DNA of 64,000 nt from Prochlorococcus sp. scB241_528N17 (GCA_000634735.1 JFLG01000073.1:1-64000), one strand, 5' to 3'. Counted from the first letter of the stretch, positions 8,885 through 19,167 are shown. The notes: generated by a model from the sequence alone, not told the origin. Made by a program: numbers and translations.

Positions 8885-10195
8885 ATGCATATTGTTGTCG
8901 TCGGACTGAGTCATCGCACGGCACCTGTCGAAGTGCGTGAGAAGTTAAGTATTCCTGACCAATCCATAACAGAGTCATTGCAAGCATTAAAAGCTTTCTC
9001 TGATGTACTAGAAGTGTCAATTTTAAGTACTTGTAATAGGCTGGAAATATATGCGCTAGTAAAGGATAAAAATACTGGAATTTCATCTATTAAAGAATTC
9101 ATGTCAGAGTATTCTGGAATTATTTTTGAAGATTTAAATCCACATCTTTTTTGCTTTAGACAGGAAAAAGCAGTTTTGCATTTGATGAAAGTCTCGGCAG
9201 GACTAGATAGCCTCGTTTTAGGGGAAGGACAAATCCTTTCGCAGGTAAAAAAAATGATGAGATTAGGTCAAGAGAATCAATCTACTGGACCAATTCTTAA
9301 TAGATTATTAACTCAATCAGTTAGTACAGGTAAAAAAGTAAGATCCGAAACAAATTTAGGGACTGGAGCTGTGTCAATCAGTTCAGCAGCGGTAGAACTG
9401 GCTCAATTAAAAATTGGACAAGAAAAGGGTTTTGATACTCTTGTAAGTTTGGAATCAGAGAAGGTTCTTGTTGTTGGCGCCGGACGAATGAGTAGGCTTT
9501 TAATAACTCATTTAAAATCAAAAGGATGTCATAAACTTATCCTTTTAAATAGAAATATTGATAGAGCATTAAATCTTGCTCAAGACTTCCCTGATTTAGA
9601 GATTGTTTGTAAAGGGTTAAATGAATTAGATGAAAACATATCATTATCTTCGCTTGTTTTCACCAGTACTGCCTCTGAAGAGCCAATTATTGATCTCACA
9701 AAAATTGAAAAAATAAATTTGAGTAATAGACTTAAATTTATTGATATTGGTGTACCGAGAAATATATCTAATGATGTCAAACAACACAAATTTGTTAAAT
9801 CATTTGATGTTGATGACTTACAAGAGGTCGTTTCAAGAAATCAAGAATTTAGACAGAAGATAGCAAAGGAAGCGGAATCATTAGTAGAAGAAGAAAGGAT
9901 CATTTTTCTTGAATGGTGGGCAAGTTTAGAGGCCGTTCCAGTAATTAATAAACTTAGATCAGATTTGGAGTTAATTAGAAAAGAGGAATTGCAAAAAGCA
10001 CTTAGCAGAATGGGACCAGATTTTTCGGCTAGAGAAAGAAAAGTTGTGGAAGCTCTGACTAAAGGAATAATTAATAAAATACTTCATACGCCGGTCACCA
10101 AGTTGAGAAGTCCGCAATCAAGAGAAGAAAGACAAGTTTCTTTGAAAATCGTTGAAAAATTGTTTTCTTTGGTAGAAGAGGATAAAAATAACTAA
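8885..10195 (+). CDS. hemA: Glutamyl-tRNA reductase
   Basis: A 436-residue enzyme for the first committed step of tetrapyrrole synthesis, reducing Glu-tRNA(Glu) to glutamate-1-semialdehyde with NADPH. The N-terminal catalytic domain has VVGLSHRTAPVEVREKL and the active-site Cys in ILSTCNRLEIY (about residue 50). SAGLDSLVLGEGQILSQVK follows, then the NADPH-binding motif VLVVGAGRMSRLL (about 197-209) and a helical dimerisation domain. Length and motifs are normal. The ATG at 8885 lies directly before HIVVVGLSHRTAP. Confidence 0.97.
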   Translation: MHIVVVGLSHRTAPVEVREKLSIPDQSITESLQALKAFSDVLEVSILSTCNRLEIYALVKDKNTGISSIKEFMSEYSGIIFEDLNPHLFCFRQEKAVLHLMKVSAGLDSLVLGEGQILSQVKKMMRLGQENQSTGPILNRLLTQSVSTGKKVRSETNLGTGAVSISSAAVELAQLKIGQEKGFDTLVSLESEKVLVVGAGRMSRLLITHLKSKGCHKLILLNRNIDRALNLAQDFPDLEIVCKGLNELDENISLSSLVFTSTASEEPIIDLTKIEKINLSNRLKFIDIGVPRNISNDVKQHKFVKSFDVDDLQEVVSRNQEFRQKIAKEAESLVEEERIIFLEWWASLEAVPVINKLRSDLELIRKEELQKALSRMGPDFSARERKVVEALTKGIINKILHTPVTKLRSPQSREERQVSLKIVEKLFSLVEEDKNN

Positions 10196-10325
10196 CTTTT
10201 TTCGATTTATATTAAGTTTTTCCAGTGATTTATCGAAATACCTTTGTAAACTGACCATTTGTATTTCTAAATATGCCCATAATCAGTTACTTTAAATAGT
10301 TGTATATCTACCTCCATTAGATTGA

Positions 10326-11621
10326 ATGAAGCGTGTGTTGGCCATAATCCTCGGAGGAGGAAAAGGTTCTAGACTTTACCCTCTAACAAAAATGAGGGCT
10401 AAACCTGCTGTGCCATTGGCAGGTAAGTATCGTTTGATAGATATTCCGATTAGTAATTGTATAAATTCAGGCATTGAAAAAATGTACGTATTGACCCAGT
10501 TTAATAGTGCATCTCTAAATAGACATATAGGAAGAACTTATAATTTAAATGGTCCTTTTGGCCAAGGATTTGTGGAGGTTTTAGCTGCACAACAGACTCC
10601 TGATAGTCCGAAGTGGTTTGAAGGCACTGCTGATGCTGTAAGAAAATACCAATGGTTATTTCAAGAATGGGATGTTGATGAATATTTAATTTTGTCAGGT
10701 GATCAACTGTATAGAATGGACTACAGTTTATTTGTTCAACACCATAGAGATAGTGGTGCTGATTTAACTGTTGCAGCTTTGCCTGTTGATGAAGCTCAAG
10801 CAGAAGGTTTTGGCTTAATGAGAACCGATGATGTAGGAAATATAAAAGAATTTAGTGAAAAGCCTACTGGAGAGAAGTTGAAGGCTATGGCAGTAGATAC
10901 TTCAAAATTTGGATTAAGTAAGGAGTCAGCCGCCGAAAAACCATATCTAGCCTCTATGGGGATTTACGTTTTTAGCAGAAATACTCTCTTCGATCTTCTA
11001 AATAAATTTCCTAATTATACGGATTTTGGTAAGGACATAATTCCAGAAGCCCTTAATAGAGGAGATACTCTTAAAAGTTATGTATTCGATGATTATTGGG
11101 AAGATATAGGCACAATTGGGGCATTCTTTGAGTCAAACCTTGCATTGACTGAGCAACCAAAACCCCCATTTAGTTTTTATGATGAGAAATTTCCAATTTA
11201 TACTAGACCTAGATTTTTACCCCCTTCTAAACTTGTAGATGCTCAAATTACTGATTCAATTGTTTGTGAAGGCACAATCTTGAAGTCATGCAGTATTTTA
11301 CATTGTGTTTTAGGTGTAAGAAGCAGGATTGAAAGTGACTCGGTTCTTGAGGATACTCTTGTTATGGGAGCCGATTTCTTTGAATCCCCTGAAGAGAGGA
11401 TTGAATTAAGAAAAGGGGGCGGAACGCCTCTCGGAGTAGGTGAAGGGACTACTGTAAAAAGAGCAATTCTTGATAAGAATACAAGAATTGGCGATAATGT
11501 CGTGATCATTAATAAAGATCGAGTAGAAGAAGCAGATAAGCCAGAATTAGGCTTTTATATCAGAAATGGGATTGTTGTAGTTGTTAAAAATGCAACTATT
11601 GCAAACGGTACTGTTATTTAA
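10326..11621 (+). CDS. glgC: Glucose-1-phosphate adenylyltransferase
   Basis: A 431-residue ADP-glucose pyrophosphorylase, the first committed and 3-PGA-activated step of glycogen synthesis. Motifs seen: [31 protein letters not shown] at the N-terminus (nucleotide binding), [43 protein letters not shown] and [12 protein letters not shown]-terminal left-handed beta-helix follows ([25 protein letters not shown]). It closely resembles other cyanobacterial GlgC proteins. ATG at 10326. It sits between hemA and gnd in a carbon-metabolism run. Confidence 0.97.
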   Translation: MKRVLAIILGGGKGSRLYPLTKMRAKPAVPLAGKYRLIDIPISNCINSGIEKMYVLTQFNSASLNRHIGRTYNLNGPFGQGFVEVLAAQQTPDSPKWFEGTADAVRKYQWLFQEWDVDEYLILSGDQLYRMDYSLFVQHHRDSGADLTVAALPVDEAQAEGFGLMRTDDVGNIKEFSEKPTGEKLKAMAVDTSKFGLSKESAAEKPYLASMGIYVFSRNTLFDLLNKFPNYTDFGKDIIPEALNRGDTLKSYVFDDYWEDIGTIGAFFESNLALTEQPKPPFSFYDEKFPIYTRPRFLPPSKLVDAQITDSIVCEGTILKSCSILHCVLGVRSRIESDSVLEDTLVMGADFFESPEERIELRKGGGTPLGVGEGTTVKRAILDKNTRIGDNVVIINKDRVEEADKPELGFYIRNGIVVVVKNATIANGTVI

Positions 11622-11717
11622 ATCTTTTCCATCATTTTTCGCTGACAAAAGTATTTTTTTTTGAGCAATTTTGTTGAGTTGCAGGCACACTGTATTTATT
11701 GAGTTTTTTAATTTTTT

Positions 11718-13136
11718 ATGTCCAAGGCACATTTTGGTTTGATAGGTCTTGGTGTTATGGGCGAAAATTTAGTTCTTAACGCAGAGAGAAATGGATTTTC
11801 TAGTGTAGTTTTTAATAGGACTTACTCAAAAACCGAAGAATTTTTACAAGGTCGTGGCCTTGGAAAAAATATAGAAGGAGCTGAAACTCTTCAAGAATTT
11901 GTTAATAAGCTAGAGAGACCTAGAAGAATTTTAATGATGGTAAAAGCTGGGTCCGCAACAGATGCTGTCATTGATAATATTTCTGGATATCTCGAAGAAG
12001 GAGATTTATTAATAGATGGCGGTAACTCTCAATTTAAAGATACAGAAAGAAGGGTTCATACTCTTGAAAGTAAAAGTTTTGGATACATTGGGATGGGAGT
12101 CTCTGGAGGGGCTAAAGGAGCTTTAGAGGGTCCAAGTATGATGCCTGGTGGTACTAAGGCTTCATATGATGCAATAGAAAGCTTATTAACAAAAATGGCC
12201 GCTAAAGTTGAAGACGGACCATGTGTTGCATATGTTGGACCAGGAGGCTCAGGTCATTTTGTGAAAACTGTTCATAACGGAATTGAATATGGAATTGAAC
12301 AAATACTTGCAGAAGCTTATGACCTTATGAAGAGAGTCAAAGGTATGAACGGTCAGCAAATGTCAGAGGTATTTGGTATTTGGAATAATACTGATGAATT
12401 AGCTTCTTATCTTGTTGAGATAACAGAGATTTGTCTAAATAAAAAAGATGAGATAACTGGAGATGATGTCGTGGAAAAAATATTAGACAAAGCTGGTCAG
12501 AAAGGTACAGGGTTATGGACTGTTGTAAGTGCTCTAGAACTGGGGGTATCAGTCCCAACTATTTATGCATCTTTAAATGCAAGAGTAATGAGTTCTTTAA
12601 AAGAGCAACGTCGTGAGATTGAAAAAACTATTCCATCTAAAGAGATAGAGGATTTTGACTTAGGAATTATATCAGATGGAATGAAACCTTTATTTGATGC
12701 TGTAGTCCTTGCCACAATAGCTAGTTATGCCCAGGGTATGGACATTTTAAGAGAAGCATCTGCAGTATATGACTATGATTTGAATATGCCGTCAATTGCT
12801 CAAATATGGAAAGGTGGTTGCATTATTAGATCAAAATTATTAAGTAAAATTCAAGATGCTTATAACAAAGACCCTAATCTAAAAAATTTAATTTTTGATG
12901 ATTGGTTCAATAATGAAATTGCGACAAGATTAGATAACTTAGCTAAGGTTGTTTCTTTATCGACAAAAGCTGGTATACCAGTCCCATGTCTATCCAGTAC
13001 CTTAGATTATTTGAATAGTTATAGAACTAATAGACTTCCTCAGAACCTTGTACAGGCAATGAGAGACTGTTTTGGCTCTCATACATATGAAAGAATTGAT
13101 AAGGAAGGTAGTTTTCATACTGAATGGATGAAATGA
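11718..13136 (+). CDS. gnd: 6-phosphogluconate dehydrogenase, decarboxylating
   Basis: A 472-residue dehydrogenase converting 6-phosphogluconate to ribulose-5-P, CO2 and NADPH. The N-terminal NADP motif is GLIGLGVMGENLVLN; then VKAGSATDAVIDN, LIDGGNSQFKDT, GMGVSGGAKGALEGPSMMPGG and the catalytic Lys/Asn region GGSGHFVKTVHNGIEYG. The C-terminus carries the all-helical domain. Length is normal. The stop overlaps the start of pgl, so the two consecutive oxidative pentose phosphate enzymes are translationally coupled. Confidence 0.97.
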   Translation: MSKAHFGLIGLGVMGENLVLNAERNGFSSVVFNRTYSKTEEFLQGRGLGKNIEGAETLQEFVNKLERPRRILMMVKAGSATDAVIDNISGYLEEGDLLIDGGNSQFKDTERRVHTLESKSFGYIGMGVSGGAKGALEGPSMMPGGTKASYDAIESLLTKMAAKVEDGPCVAYVGPGGSGHFVKTVHNGIEYGIEQILAEAYDLMKRVKGMNGQQMSEVFGIWNNTDELASYLVEITEICLNKKDEITGDDVVEKILDKAGQKGTGLWTVVSALELGVSVPTIYASLNARVMSSLKEQRREIEKTIPSKEIEDFDLGIISDGMKPLFDAVVLATIASYAQGMDILREASAVYDYDLNMPSIAQIWKGGCIIRSKLLSKIQDAYNKDPNLKNLIFDDWFNNEIATRLDNLAKVVSLSTKAGIPVPCLSSTLDYLNSYRTNRLPQNLVQAMRDCFGSHTYERIDKEGSFHTEWMK

Positions 13137-13861
13137 TTGAAAAGGTTAAAAATGGATATACACTTAACATTTACAAAGACAAGTTAGAGCTATCTACAGC
13201 GGTTTTTAAGTTTATTGAAATTCACATTATTCATACTTTAAAAAAGAAAGACAGGTTCAAATTTTGTGTAAGTGGAGGTTCAACTCCTAAATCTGTCTAT
13301 AAGCTTTTATCTAAAAGTGATCTTAGATGGGATATGGTTGATGTCTTTTTAGGGGATGAAAGATGTGTTGATCCAAATTCAGAATTGAGTAACTCGTTAA
13401 TGTTGAATAATTCATTGTTAACTAATTTTGGATCTAAAGCTTTTTTTTATGAAATTTTCAATGATTTAAATGCTGATGATGAAGCTATAAAAAATCAATT
13501 TATTTCTAAATTATTTGAAAAATGCGGATCAAACCCTCCAACCTTTGATTTAACATTATTAGGTCTTGGAGACGATGGTCATACAGCCTCACTATTCCCT
13601 TATCAAAAAAATAATAATGTAGATGATTTTGTTATTTTTAATGAAGGTAAAGGTTTAAAAAGAATTTCATTAACTCCAAAGGTTTTTTCGGCTTCTTCAA
13701 AGATAGTATTTTTAGTTAGTGGAGCTTCTAAAAGAATTGCTCTTGAGAGGTTATTAGATGAAAAAGAGCCACCAGATAGAACACCATCAAAATTAATAAA
13801 ATCTATTAATCAAATTTCAATATTTTGTGATCAGGAATCAGCAAAAGAATTAGAAATTTAG
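13124..13861 (+). CDS. pgl: 6-phosphogluconolactonase
   Basis: About 245 residues of the Pgl/glucosamine-6-P isomerase-like fold, hydrolysing 6-phosphogluconolactone. Motifs: FCVSGGSTPKSVYKLLS (phosphate loop), VDVFLGDERCVDPNSELSNS and FDLTLLGLGDDGHTASLFP. The frame can start at ATG 13124, or at ATG 13133, whose ATGA overlaps the gnd stop in the usual coupling arrangement; I cannot decide between them and list the longer form. In the pathway it acts one step before gnd, its upstream neighbour. Confidence 0.93.
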   Translation: MDEMIEKVKNGYTLNIYKDKLELSTAVFKFIEIHIIHTLKKKDRFKFCVSGGSTPKSVYKLLSKSDLRWDMVDVFLGDERCVDPNSELSNSLMLNNSLLTNFGSKAFFYEIFNDLNADDEAIKNQFISKLFEKCGSNPPTFDLTLLGLGDDGHTASLFPYQKNNNVDDFVIFNEGKGLKRISLTPKVFSASSKIVFLVSGASKRIALERLLDEKEPPDRTPSKLIKSINQISIFCDQESAKELEI

Positions 13862-13891
13862 TTAAAGTCTATTAATAATTTAAATTATTTA

Positions 13892-14440
13892 ATGAGTAAG
13901 AAAAAATTTTTATTCCAGAAAAAGGAGTTTGATGGTTGGAAAACATTAAATGATACTGTTATGGGCGGATCAAGTTCAGCTTTTTGTGAAATTTCAAATT
14001 CGGGTTTGACATTAAAGGGTAATATTGTCGAGAAAGCAGGAGGATTTGTTAGTTGTAGATCTTCTATATATAAACCTTCTTTAAATGTATCTGAGTATTC
14101 ATCCTTTGAATTAAATATTGATGGACAAGGAAGAACTTTTAAATTTGCTGTCGCTTGTGAAGATGATCTACTAGGACTAACCGAATTTATTCCAGGTGGA
14201 CTTAGATGGATTAAATCATTCCCAACAAAAAAATTCGGGACAACAAATGTTCAAATTCCCTTTAGTGAGTTAAAACCTTCAGTAAGAGCTAATAAAGTAC
14301 GTTTTCCATTTAAATTCAAGCCATCTAAAATTAAAAGATTGCAACTACTACATTCTAAGTTCGGTGATGATGGATTACTTAATAATGAGTTTAAACAGGG
14401 TTCAATAAAAGTTTTAATTAAATCAATAAGTGTTATTTGA
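13892..14440 (+). CDS. CIA30 / NADH:ubiquinone oxidoreductase intermediate-associated-like protein
   Basis: A 182-residue protein with the beta-sandwich pattern of the CIA30 (NDUFAF1) family: WKTLNDTVMGGSSSAF near the N-terminus, then GFVSCRSS, and LRWIKSFPTKKFGTTNVQIPFSELKPS. In mitochondria the family assists complex I assembly; in cyanobacteria its role is uncertain. It has no signal peptide. It lies 30 bases after pgl and overlaps the next small gene by 11 bases, so it is probably part of the same transcript. Confidence 0.8.
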   Translation: MSKKKFLFQKKEFDGWKTLNDTVMGGSSSAFCEISNSGLTLKGNIVEKAGGFVSCRSSIYKPSLNVSEYSSFELNIDGQGRTFKFAVACEDDLLGLTEFIPGGLRWIKSFPTKKFGTTNVQIPFSELKPSVRANKVRFPFKFKPSKIKRLQLLHSKFGDDGLLNNEFKQGSIKVLIKSISVI

Positions 14441-14816
14441 AAATCCATCTAAAAATATAGAGAGCTTAATCGCTAAGTCAGCAGATTTAACAAATAAACC
14501 TTTTGTTCATTCTGTAGTAAAAATAAATGGTGAATATGAATTCGAAGATGAAGATATTGATTTAACAGTTAATATCTTGTGTCGAGATAAAGAAGGCAAA
14601 AGATTAGAAATTTATGATCTTGAATTAGAACTTTTTAAATCAAATAAAGAGTTGGTTTTAGTAATCTCTAAGCTTAACTTCCCCGATGAGCCAATATTAT
14701 GGTGTGGAGTTAAAACATTATGGATGGATAGCAATAATGGAAAAAAATGCAACTCACCAAAATACAGCGCTAGATTGGAAAATTTAGCAAATAGGATAAA
14801 AAGTTTTATTGATTAA
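14430..14816 (+). CDS. Conserved hypothetical protein
   Basis: A 128-residue soluble acidic/basic mixed protein that I do not recognise. The start is GTG at 14430, overlapping the end of the CIA30-like gene by 11 bases, which suggests translational coupling. The middle alternates beta-type segments (EFEDEDIDLTVNILCRDKEG, ELVLVISKLNF). There are no signal peptide, membrane segment or metal motif. It ends 22 bases before the convergent ilvD stop. Confidence 0.65.
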   Translation: MLFENPSKNIESLIAKSADLTNKPFVHSVVKINGEYEFEDEDIDLTVNILCRDKEGKRLEIYDLELELFKSNKELVLVISKLNFPDEPILWCGVKTLWMDSNNGKKCNSPKYSARLENLANRIKSFID

Positions 14817-14837
14817 GAAAATAAAATTTGAGCTGAT

Positions 14838-16511
14838 TTATAAATCAGTAACAGCTCCTAAGCTTGATGTGCTTACTATTCTCGAATATTTTGAAAGAAT
14901 TCCTCTTTTGTATTTTTGAATAGGTTTTACCCAATCTTTTTTTCTTTTTTCTAATTCTTCGTAAGATAAATCAACTTCAATTAGTTGTTTTACAGCATCT
15001 ACTGTAATTAAATCACCTTGTTTTATTAGAGCAATATTTCCTCCTACGGCAGCCTCTGGAGCTATGTGACCCACAACAAGACCATAGGTACCCCCGCTAA
15101 ATCTGCCATCGGTAATTAAGGCCACCTTTTCTCCTAGCCCTTGACCAACAATCGCAGATGTTGGAGCTAACATTTCTCTCATGCCTGGACCTCCTACAGG
15201 ACCTTCGTTTCTAATAACAACAACATCACCAGCTTTGATATCGTTATTTAATATCGATTTTAAACAATCCTCTTCACTTTCAAAAATCTTTGCGGGACCT
15301 GTTAATACAGGGTTTTTTACTCCGCTAATTTTGGCTACAGAACCTTCGCTAGCTAAGTTACCTTTTAATATCGCTAGATGTCCTTTTTTATAAAGAGGGT
15401 CATCTATGTCTCTTATGACATTTTGATTTGTTGGAGGCTTATCTGGAATATTCTGTAAGTATTCTGAGATGGTTTTGCCTTCAATGTTTTTGCAATCGCC
15501 ATGAATTAATCCTGCATTCAAAAGTATTTTCATTACTTGTGGAATCCCACCTGCCTTATGAAGATCCACCGTCACATACTTACCACTCGGTTTAAGGTCA
15601 CAAATAACGGGTACTTTTTGTCTGATTCTCTCAAAATCATTAATGTTGATATCTATTCCTGCAGTATTCGCAATAGCTAAGATGTGCAATACCGCATTTG
15701 TTGATCCGCCAATTGCCATAATTACTGATATTGCATTTTCAAATGCTTTCTTTGTCATTAGGTCTAGAGGTCTTATATCTTTTTCTATTGCAGAGACTAA
15801 TATTTCAGCACTTTTATCTGCACTTAGTTCTTTTTCAAGATCTTCAGCAGCCATAGTGGAACTGTGAGGAAGACTTAACCCTAATACTTCAATAACCGCA
15901 GACATTGTATTAGCCGTAAACATTCCTCCACAGCTACCAGCACCAGGAATACAATTTTTCTCAACTTGGATTAGCCTTTCTTCATTAATTTTGCCTGATG
16001 TTAATTGTCCAACAGCTTCAAATGCACTAACAACAGTAAGATCTTCTCCATGCAATTTCCCAGGCTTTATTGTCCCTCCATAAATGAAAATTGAGGGAAT
16101 ATTCATTCTTGCAATCGCAATCATAGCCCCCGGCATATTTTTATCACATCCACCTATAGCTAGTACTCCATCCATACTCTGAGCATTACATGCTGTTTCA
16201 ATTGAATCAGCAATAACTTCTCTTGAAACTAGGGAATATTTCATGCCCTCTGTTCCCATAGAAATCCCATCACTTACTGTTATAGTCCCAAACATCTGAG
16301 GCATCCCACCTGATCTTTTTATAGACTCTTCAGCTTTTAGAGCTAACTTATTTAAACCCATATTGCATGGTGTTATGGTGCTGTATCCATTTGCAACTCC
16401 AATAATAGGTTTATTAAAATCTTCATCATTAAATCCAACAGCTCTTAACATCGATCTGTTGGGGGATCTTTGCACACCTTGGGTTATTGCAGATGATCTG
16501 AGTTTATTCAT
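14838..16511 (-). CDS. ilvD: Dihydroxy-acid dehydratase
   Basis: A 557-residue Fe-S dehydratase, the third step of valine, leucine and isoleucine synthesis. Cluster and Mg ligands: [15 protein letters not shown] (first Cys), [14 protein letters not shown] (second Cys and Asp/Lys) and [16 protein letters not shown] (third Cys). The C-terminus has [23 protein letters not shown]. All three cluster cysteines are present and the length is normal. The short coiled-coil membrane gene lies 24 bases upstream on the same strand. Confidence 0.97.
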   Translation of the reverse strand: MNKLRSSAITQGVQRSPNRSMLRAVGFNDEDFNKPIIGVANGYSTITPCNMGLNKLALKAEESIKRSGGMPQMFGTITVSDGISMGTEGMKYSLVSREVIADSIETACNAQSMDGVLAIGGCDKNMPGAMIAIARMNIPSIFIYGGTIKPGKLHGEDLTVVSAFEAVGQLTSGKINEERLIQVEKNCIPGAGSCGGMFTANTMSAVIEVLGLSLPHSSTMAAEDLEKELSADKSAEILVSAIEKDIRPLDLMTKKAFENAISVIMAIGGSTNAVLHILAIANTAGIDININDFERIRQKVPVICDLKPSGKYVTVDLHKAGGIPQVMKILLNAGLIHGDCKNIEGKTISEYLQNIPDKPPTNQNVIRDIDDPLYKKGHLAILKGNLASEGSVAKISGVKNPVLTGPAKIFESEEDCLKSILNNDIKAGDVVVIRNEGPVGGPGMREMLAPTSAIVGQGLGEKVALITDGRFSGGTYGLVVGHIAPEAAVGGNIALIKQGDLITVDAVKQLIEVDLSYEELEKRKKDWVKPIQKYKRGILSKYSRIVSTSSLGAVTDL

Positions 16512-16534
16512 ATTATTTGAGAACCTTTTTTATT

Positions 16535-16825
16535 TTATTGCCCCAACTCTTCAAGTTGCTTCCTTACATCAGCAATTGCAGAATTAAGTTGCTCAACTTT
16601 CTTCTCTAGATTCTCTCCTTCAACTTCATTTATATTTTCATTTGAATCAATCGCCTCTGAGCCGTCTTGAATTCTGGAGGAATACATCATTGCTTTTTGT
16701 TTTTTTTCCTCCTTTCTTTTGTCTGCTTCGGATATTAACCACCAAGCTAGACCTGCTGCTCCAATAAAAGCACCGCTTATTAATGATAAAAGATTATTTG
16801 AGGACGAATCTCTGTATTCAGACAT
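16535..16825 (-). CDS. Small membrane protein with coiled-coil tail
   Basis: A 96-residue protein of unknown function. One hydrophobic segment spans about residues 12-30 (LLSLISGAFIGAAGLAWWL). It is followed by a charged KRKEEKKQK stretch, an acidic linker, and a C-terminal heptad-like coiled coil (LEKKVEQLNSAIADVRKQLEEL). It is likely an inner- or thylakoid-membrane tether. It sits between the degenerate upp gene and ilvD on the minus strand. Confidence 0.7.
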   Translation of the reverse strand: MSEYRDSSSNNLLSLISGAFIGAAGLAWWLISEADKRKEEKKQKAMMYSSRIQDGSEAIDSNENINEVEGENLEKKVEQLNSAIADVRKQLEELGQ

Positions 16826-16854
16826 TGGTAAAATATTTACTCCTATATTCTATA

Positions 16855-17472
16855 TTAGTTCTTATCTTGAAATATAGTACTTAAACGCGATAGAGGATTC
16901 CCAATACCCGGTACTAATAATTGTGTTTTTTCGTCTTCCTCATCTATGCAAGAAGTGTAAATTACCTGATTAGGGAGTAATTTCGCAATTTCATTTAACC
17001 CTTTATTTGAGCAAATAGCAGTTATTAAAAGAATCCTATTTGAATCAACACCTAATTCCTTTAATTTAATTAAAGTTTCTAATGTGGTTGATTTTGACGT
17101 TATTTGTTCTGAATAAAATATAACTCCTTCATTTGATTCAATAGTTTTAGGAAGTTCTCCTAATGAGAGGGTTGAATTAGGAATTACCTCTTTAGATCCA
17201 AACCAAAGAGATAACCCTTCGGGCAACATTGCGAGCACTTTTATTGGATAATCAGTATTAATAAAGAATCCATCCGTGTCCCCATTATCAGTATTTACTA
17301 TTTCTTTTTTATATGGCAGCCAATTACGTAATGCTTCATATGTAAGCCATTTCCCTAATTGCTCATATCCTGTTGAGTACAAAATATCTGGAGTATTTTT
17401 TTCTCGCAATATTGAAAGCCAATGTTTTATTAATGGATGAGGAGGAACAATAACCTTTAGTGACATTGCCAT
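16855..17472 (-). CDS. upp: Uracil phosphoribosyltransferase-like protein with altered active site
   Basis: A 205-residue member of the UPRTase fold. The N-terminus fits well (VPPHPLIKHWLSILREKNTP, then GKWLTYEALRNWLP), and the late strand VIYTSCIDEEDEKTQLLVPGIG is family-like. Two key motifs are changed: the PRPP-binding loop, normally MLATGGS, reads FYSEQITSKST here, and the uracil-binding GDAGDR reads GNPLSR. I infer that classical UPRTase activity is doubtful and the protein may have another or regulatory role. The symbol reflects ancestry only. It is divergent from the pentapeptide-repeat gene. Confidence 0.75.
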   Translation of the reverse strand: MAMSLKVIVPPHPLIKHWLSILREKNTPDILYSTGYEQLGKWLTYEALRNWLPYKKEIVNTDNGDTDGFFINTDYPIKVLAMLPEGLSLWFGSKEVIPNSTLSLGELPKTIESNEGVIFYSEQITSKSTTLETLIKLKELGVDSNRILLITAICSNKGLNEIAKLLPNQVIYTSCIDEEDEKTQLLVPGIGNPLSRLSTIFQDKN

Positions 17473-17535
17473 ATATTTTCCTTTAAGATACTCTTACAAA
17501 CTTTAAATACTTAAGTTCTAAAATACAGTCTTATT

Positions 17536-18048
17536 ATGATTAAATCAATTGTTTTCCCCTCACTAAAGAATGCATTAATTACTTTGTTGTTCGTTGGGAT
17601 TTTATTTTTTAATTCTGTAAATTCTGCATGGGCTAAACGACCTCCTGAGATTAGAAACCAGCAAGACCTTAATTTAGAGCCAGATATGCATGGTCAAGAT
17701 TTAAGCGGTAACGAATACGTTAAGTTTGATTTGAATGGGTTTAATTTTAGTGAAAGTAATTTAGAAGGCGCAGTGTTCAATAATAGTAAATTGCAAAATT
17801 CGAAGTTTAATGGAGCCAATTTAAGAGATGCACTAGCTTATGCAACAGATTTTACAGATGCAGATCTTTCGGATGTTAATTTTACAAATGCTTTATTAAT
17901 GGAGAGTAATTTTGAAGGAGCAAAAATAGATGGTGCAGATTTTACTGATGCAGTTCTTAGTCGTACACAACAAAAACAATTATGTGCGATTGCTAATGGC
18001 ACAAATAGTTCTACAGGAGAGAGTACAGAATATAGCCTAGGCTGTTAA
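17536..18048 (+). CDS. Secreted or lumenal pentapeptide-repeat protein
   Basis: A 170-residue protein. An N-terminal signal peptide ends near NSAWA (about residue 33), and the body contains A(D/N)LxX-type pentapeptide repeats such as NFSESNLEGAVFNNSKLQNSKFNGANLRDA. These form a right-handed beta helix. It is probably in the thylakoid lumen or periplasm. The function is unknown; cyanobacterial lumenal pentapeptide proteins are common. The cobW-like gene follows after 10 bases. Confidence 0.88.
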   Translation: MIKSIVFPSLKNALITLLFVGILFFNSVNSAWAKRPPEIRNQQDLNLEPDMHGQDLSGNEYVKFDLNGFNFSESNLEGAVFNNSKLQNSKFNGANLRDALAYATDFTDADLSDVNFTNALLMESNFEGAKIDGADFTDAVLSRTQQKQLCAIANGTNSSTGESTEYSLGC

Positions 18049-18057
18049 TCATAAAAA

Positions 18058-19121
18058 ATGAAAAAAAAATACCAGTTATAGTTGTTTCAGGATTTCTTGG
18101 TTCAGGTAAAACAACTTTTCTAAGATATTTATTAAAAGAGAGTAATAAAAAATTTGGTTTAATAATTAATGAATTTGGTGATGTTGGAATTGACGGTGAT
18201 TTGATTAAAAGTTGTGATAAATGTGATGAATCTGAAGACGACTGCGTAATCGAATTAAACAATGGATGTTTATGTTGTACTGTTCAAGATGATTTTGTTC
18301 CATCAATAAAAGCTCTCCTAGAATTTAATCCTCCTATCGAATCAATAATTATCGAAACAAGTGGCTTGGCACTGCCAATTCCCTTAATTCAAGCACTTAA
18401 CTGGCCTGAAATTAGGTCTTCCATTTACCTTGATGTTGTTGTTGGTATCGTTAATGGAGAATCAATGCTTAATGGTTCACCAATTAATGATTTAAATAAA
18501 ATAACAAAACAATATAATGAAACAGATAAAATTGATCACAACGCCACTATAGATGAACTTTTTGAGGAGCAACTAGAAGTTTCTGATATCGTTTTAGTCT
18601 CTAGATCAGATATCTTAAATGATGATCAGTTTGACGTTGTAAAACATAAAATTCAAGGAAGTCTAAACTCATCTACACCAGTCCTTAAATCCAATAATGG
18701 CAAAATTGATTTGAACTATCTATTTGATTTAAATTTTAAAAAAGAGACTTATAAAGAGTTTTTAACTGAAGAACATGACCATAATCATGTTGAACTTGTA
18801 TCAGATTCATTTAAATTAAATTATTTCCTTGAAAAAAATGACTTTGAAAAGGAGATGTCAAAAATCTTGGATGAATTAAACATTCTTCGAATAAAAGGAC
18901 GTATATGGATACCAAACAAATCATTGCCTTTACAAATACAAATTGTTGGAAAGAAAATTAATACTTGGTTTGAAGAAGCCCCAGACAATTGTTGGAGACC
19001 AAATGATAATGCTGGGCTTGAATTAGTAATAATTTCCTTTGATGAAAAATCTATACAAACTTTCAATAAAAAAATTAAAGAGAAATTTAAGATTTTAAGT
19101 GACCCAAAAATAGCAATTTGA
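18058..19121 (+). CDS. CobW-like G3E GTPase, apparent frameshift at the start codon
   Basis: A metal-chaperone-type G3E GTPase of the CobW/COG0523 family. The P-loop GFLGSGKTTF and the metal-binding GCLCC (in NNGCLCCTVQDD) are intact, ETSGLALP follows, and HDHNH forms a His-rich linker. The usual G4 NKxD reads SRSD. The sequence upstream of the P-loop has no in-frame ATG, GTG or TTG after the TAG at 18033. The only good ATG (18058) precedes nine As and is out of frame by one base. With ten As it would read MKKKIPVIVVSGFLG, giving about 354 residues. A shorter TTG start at 18201 would lose the P-loop and is unlikely. Confidence 0.82.
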
Positions 19122-19167
19122 CTTTATAGTTACTTGTCGGGATACTTACTTCAGTAGACAGCCCAAG

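Noticed and set aside
10326-11621. Possible second gene antisense to the end of glgC (11243-11509)
   Set aside because: Serine/leucine-rich shadow of the beta-helix coding region; no start signal or conserved motif.
18201-19121. Shorter cobW-like gene starting at TTG 18201
   Set aside because: It would remove the P-loop and the metal-chaperone fold start; the upstream frame clearly codes GFLGSGKTT.
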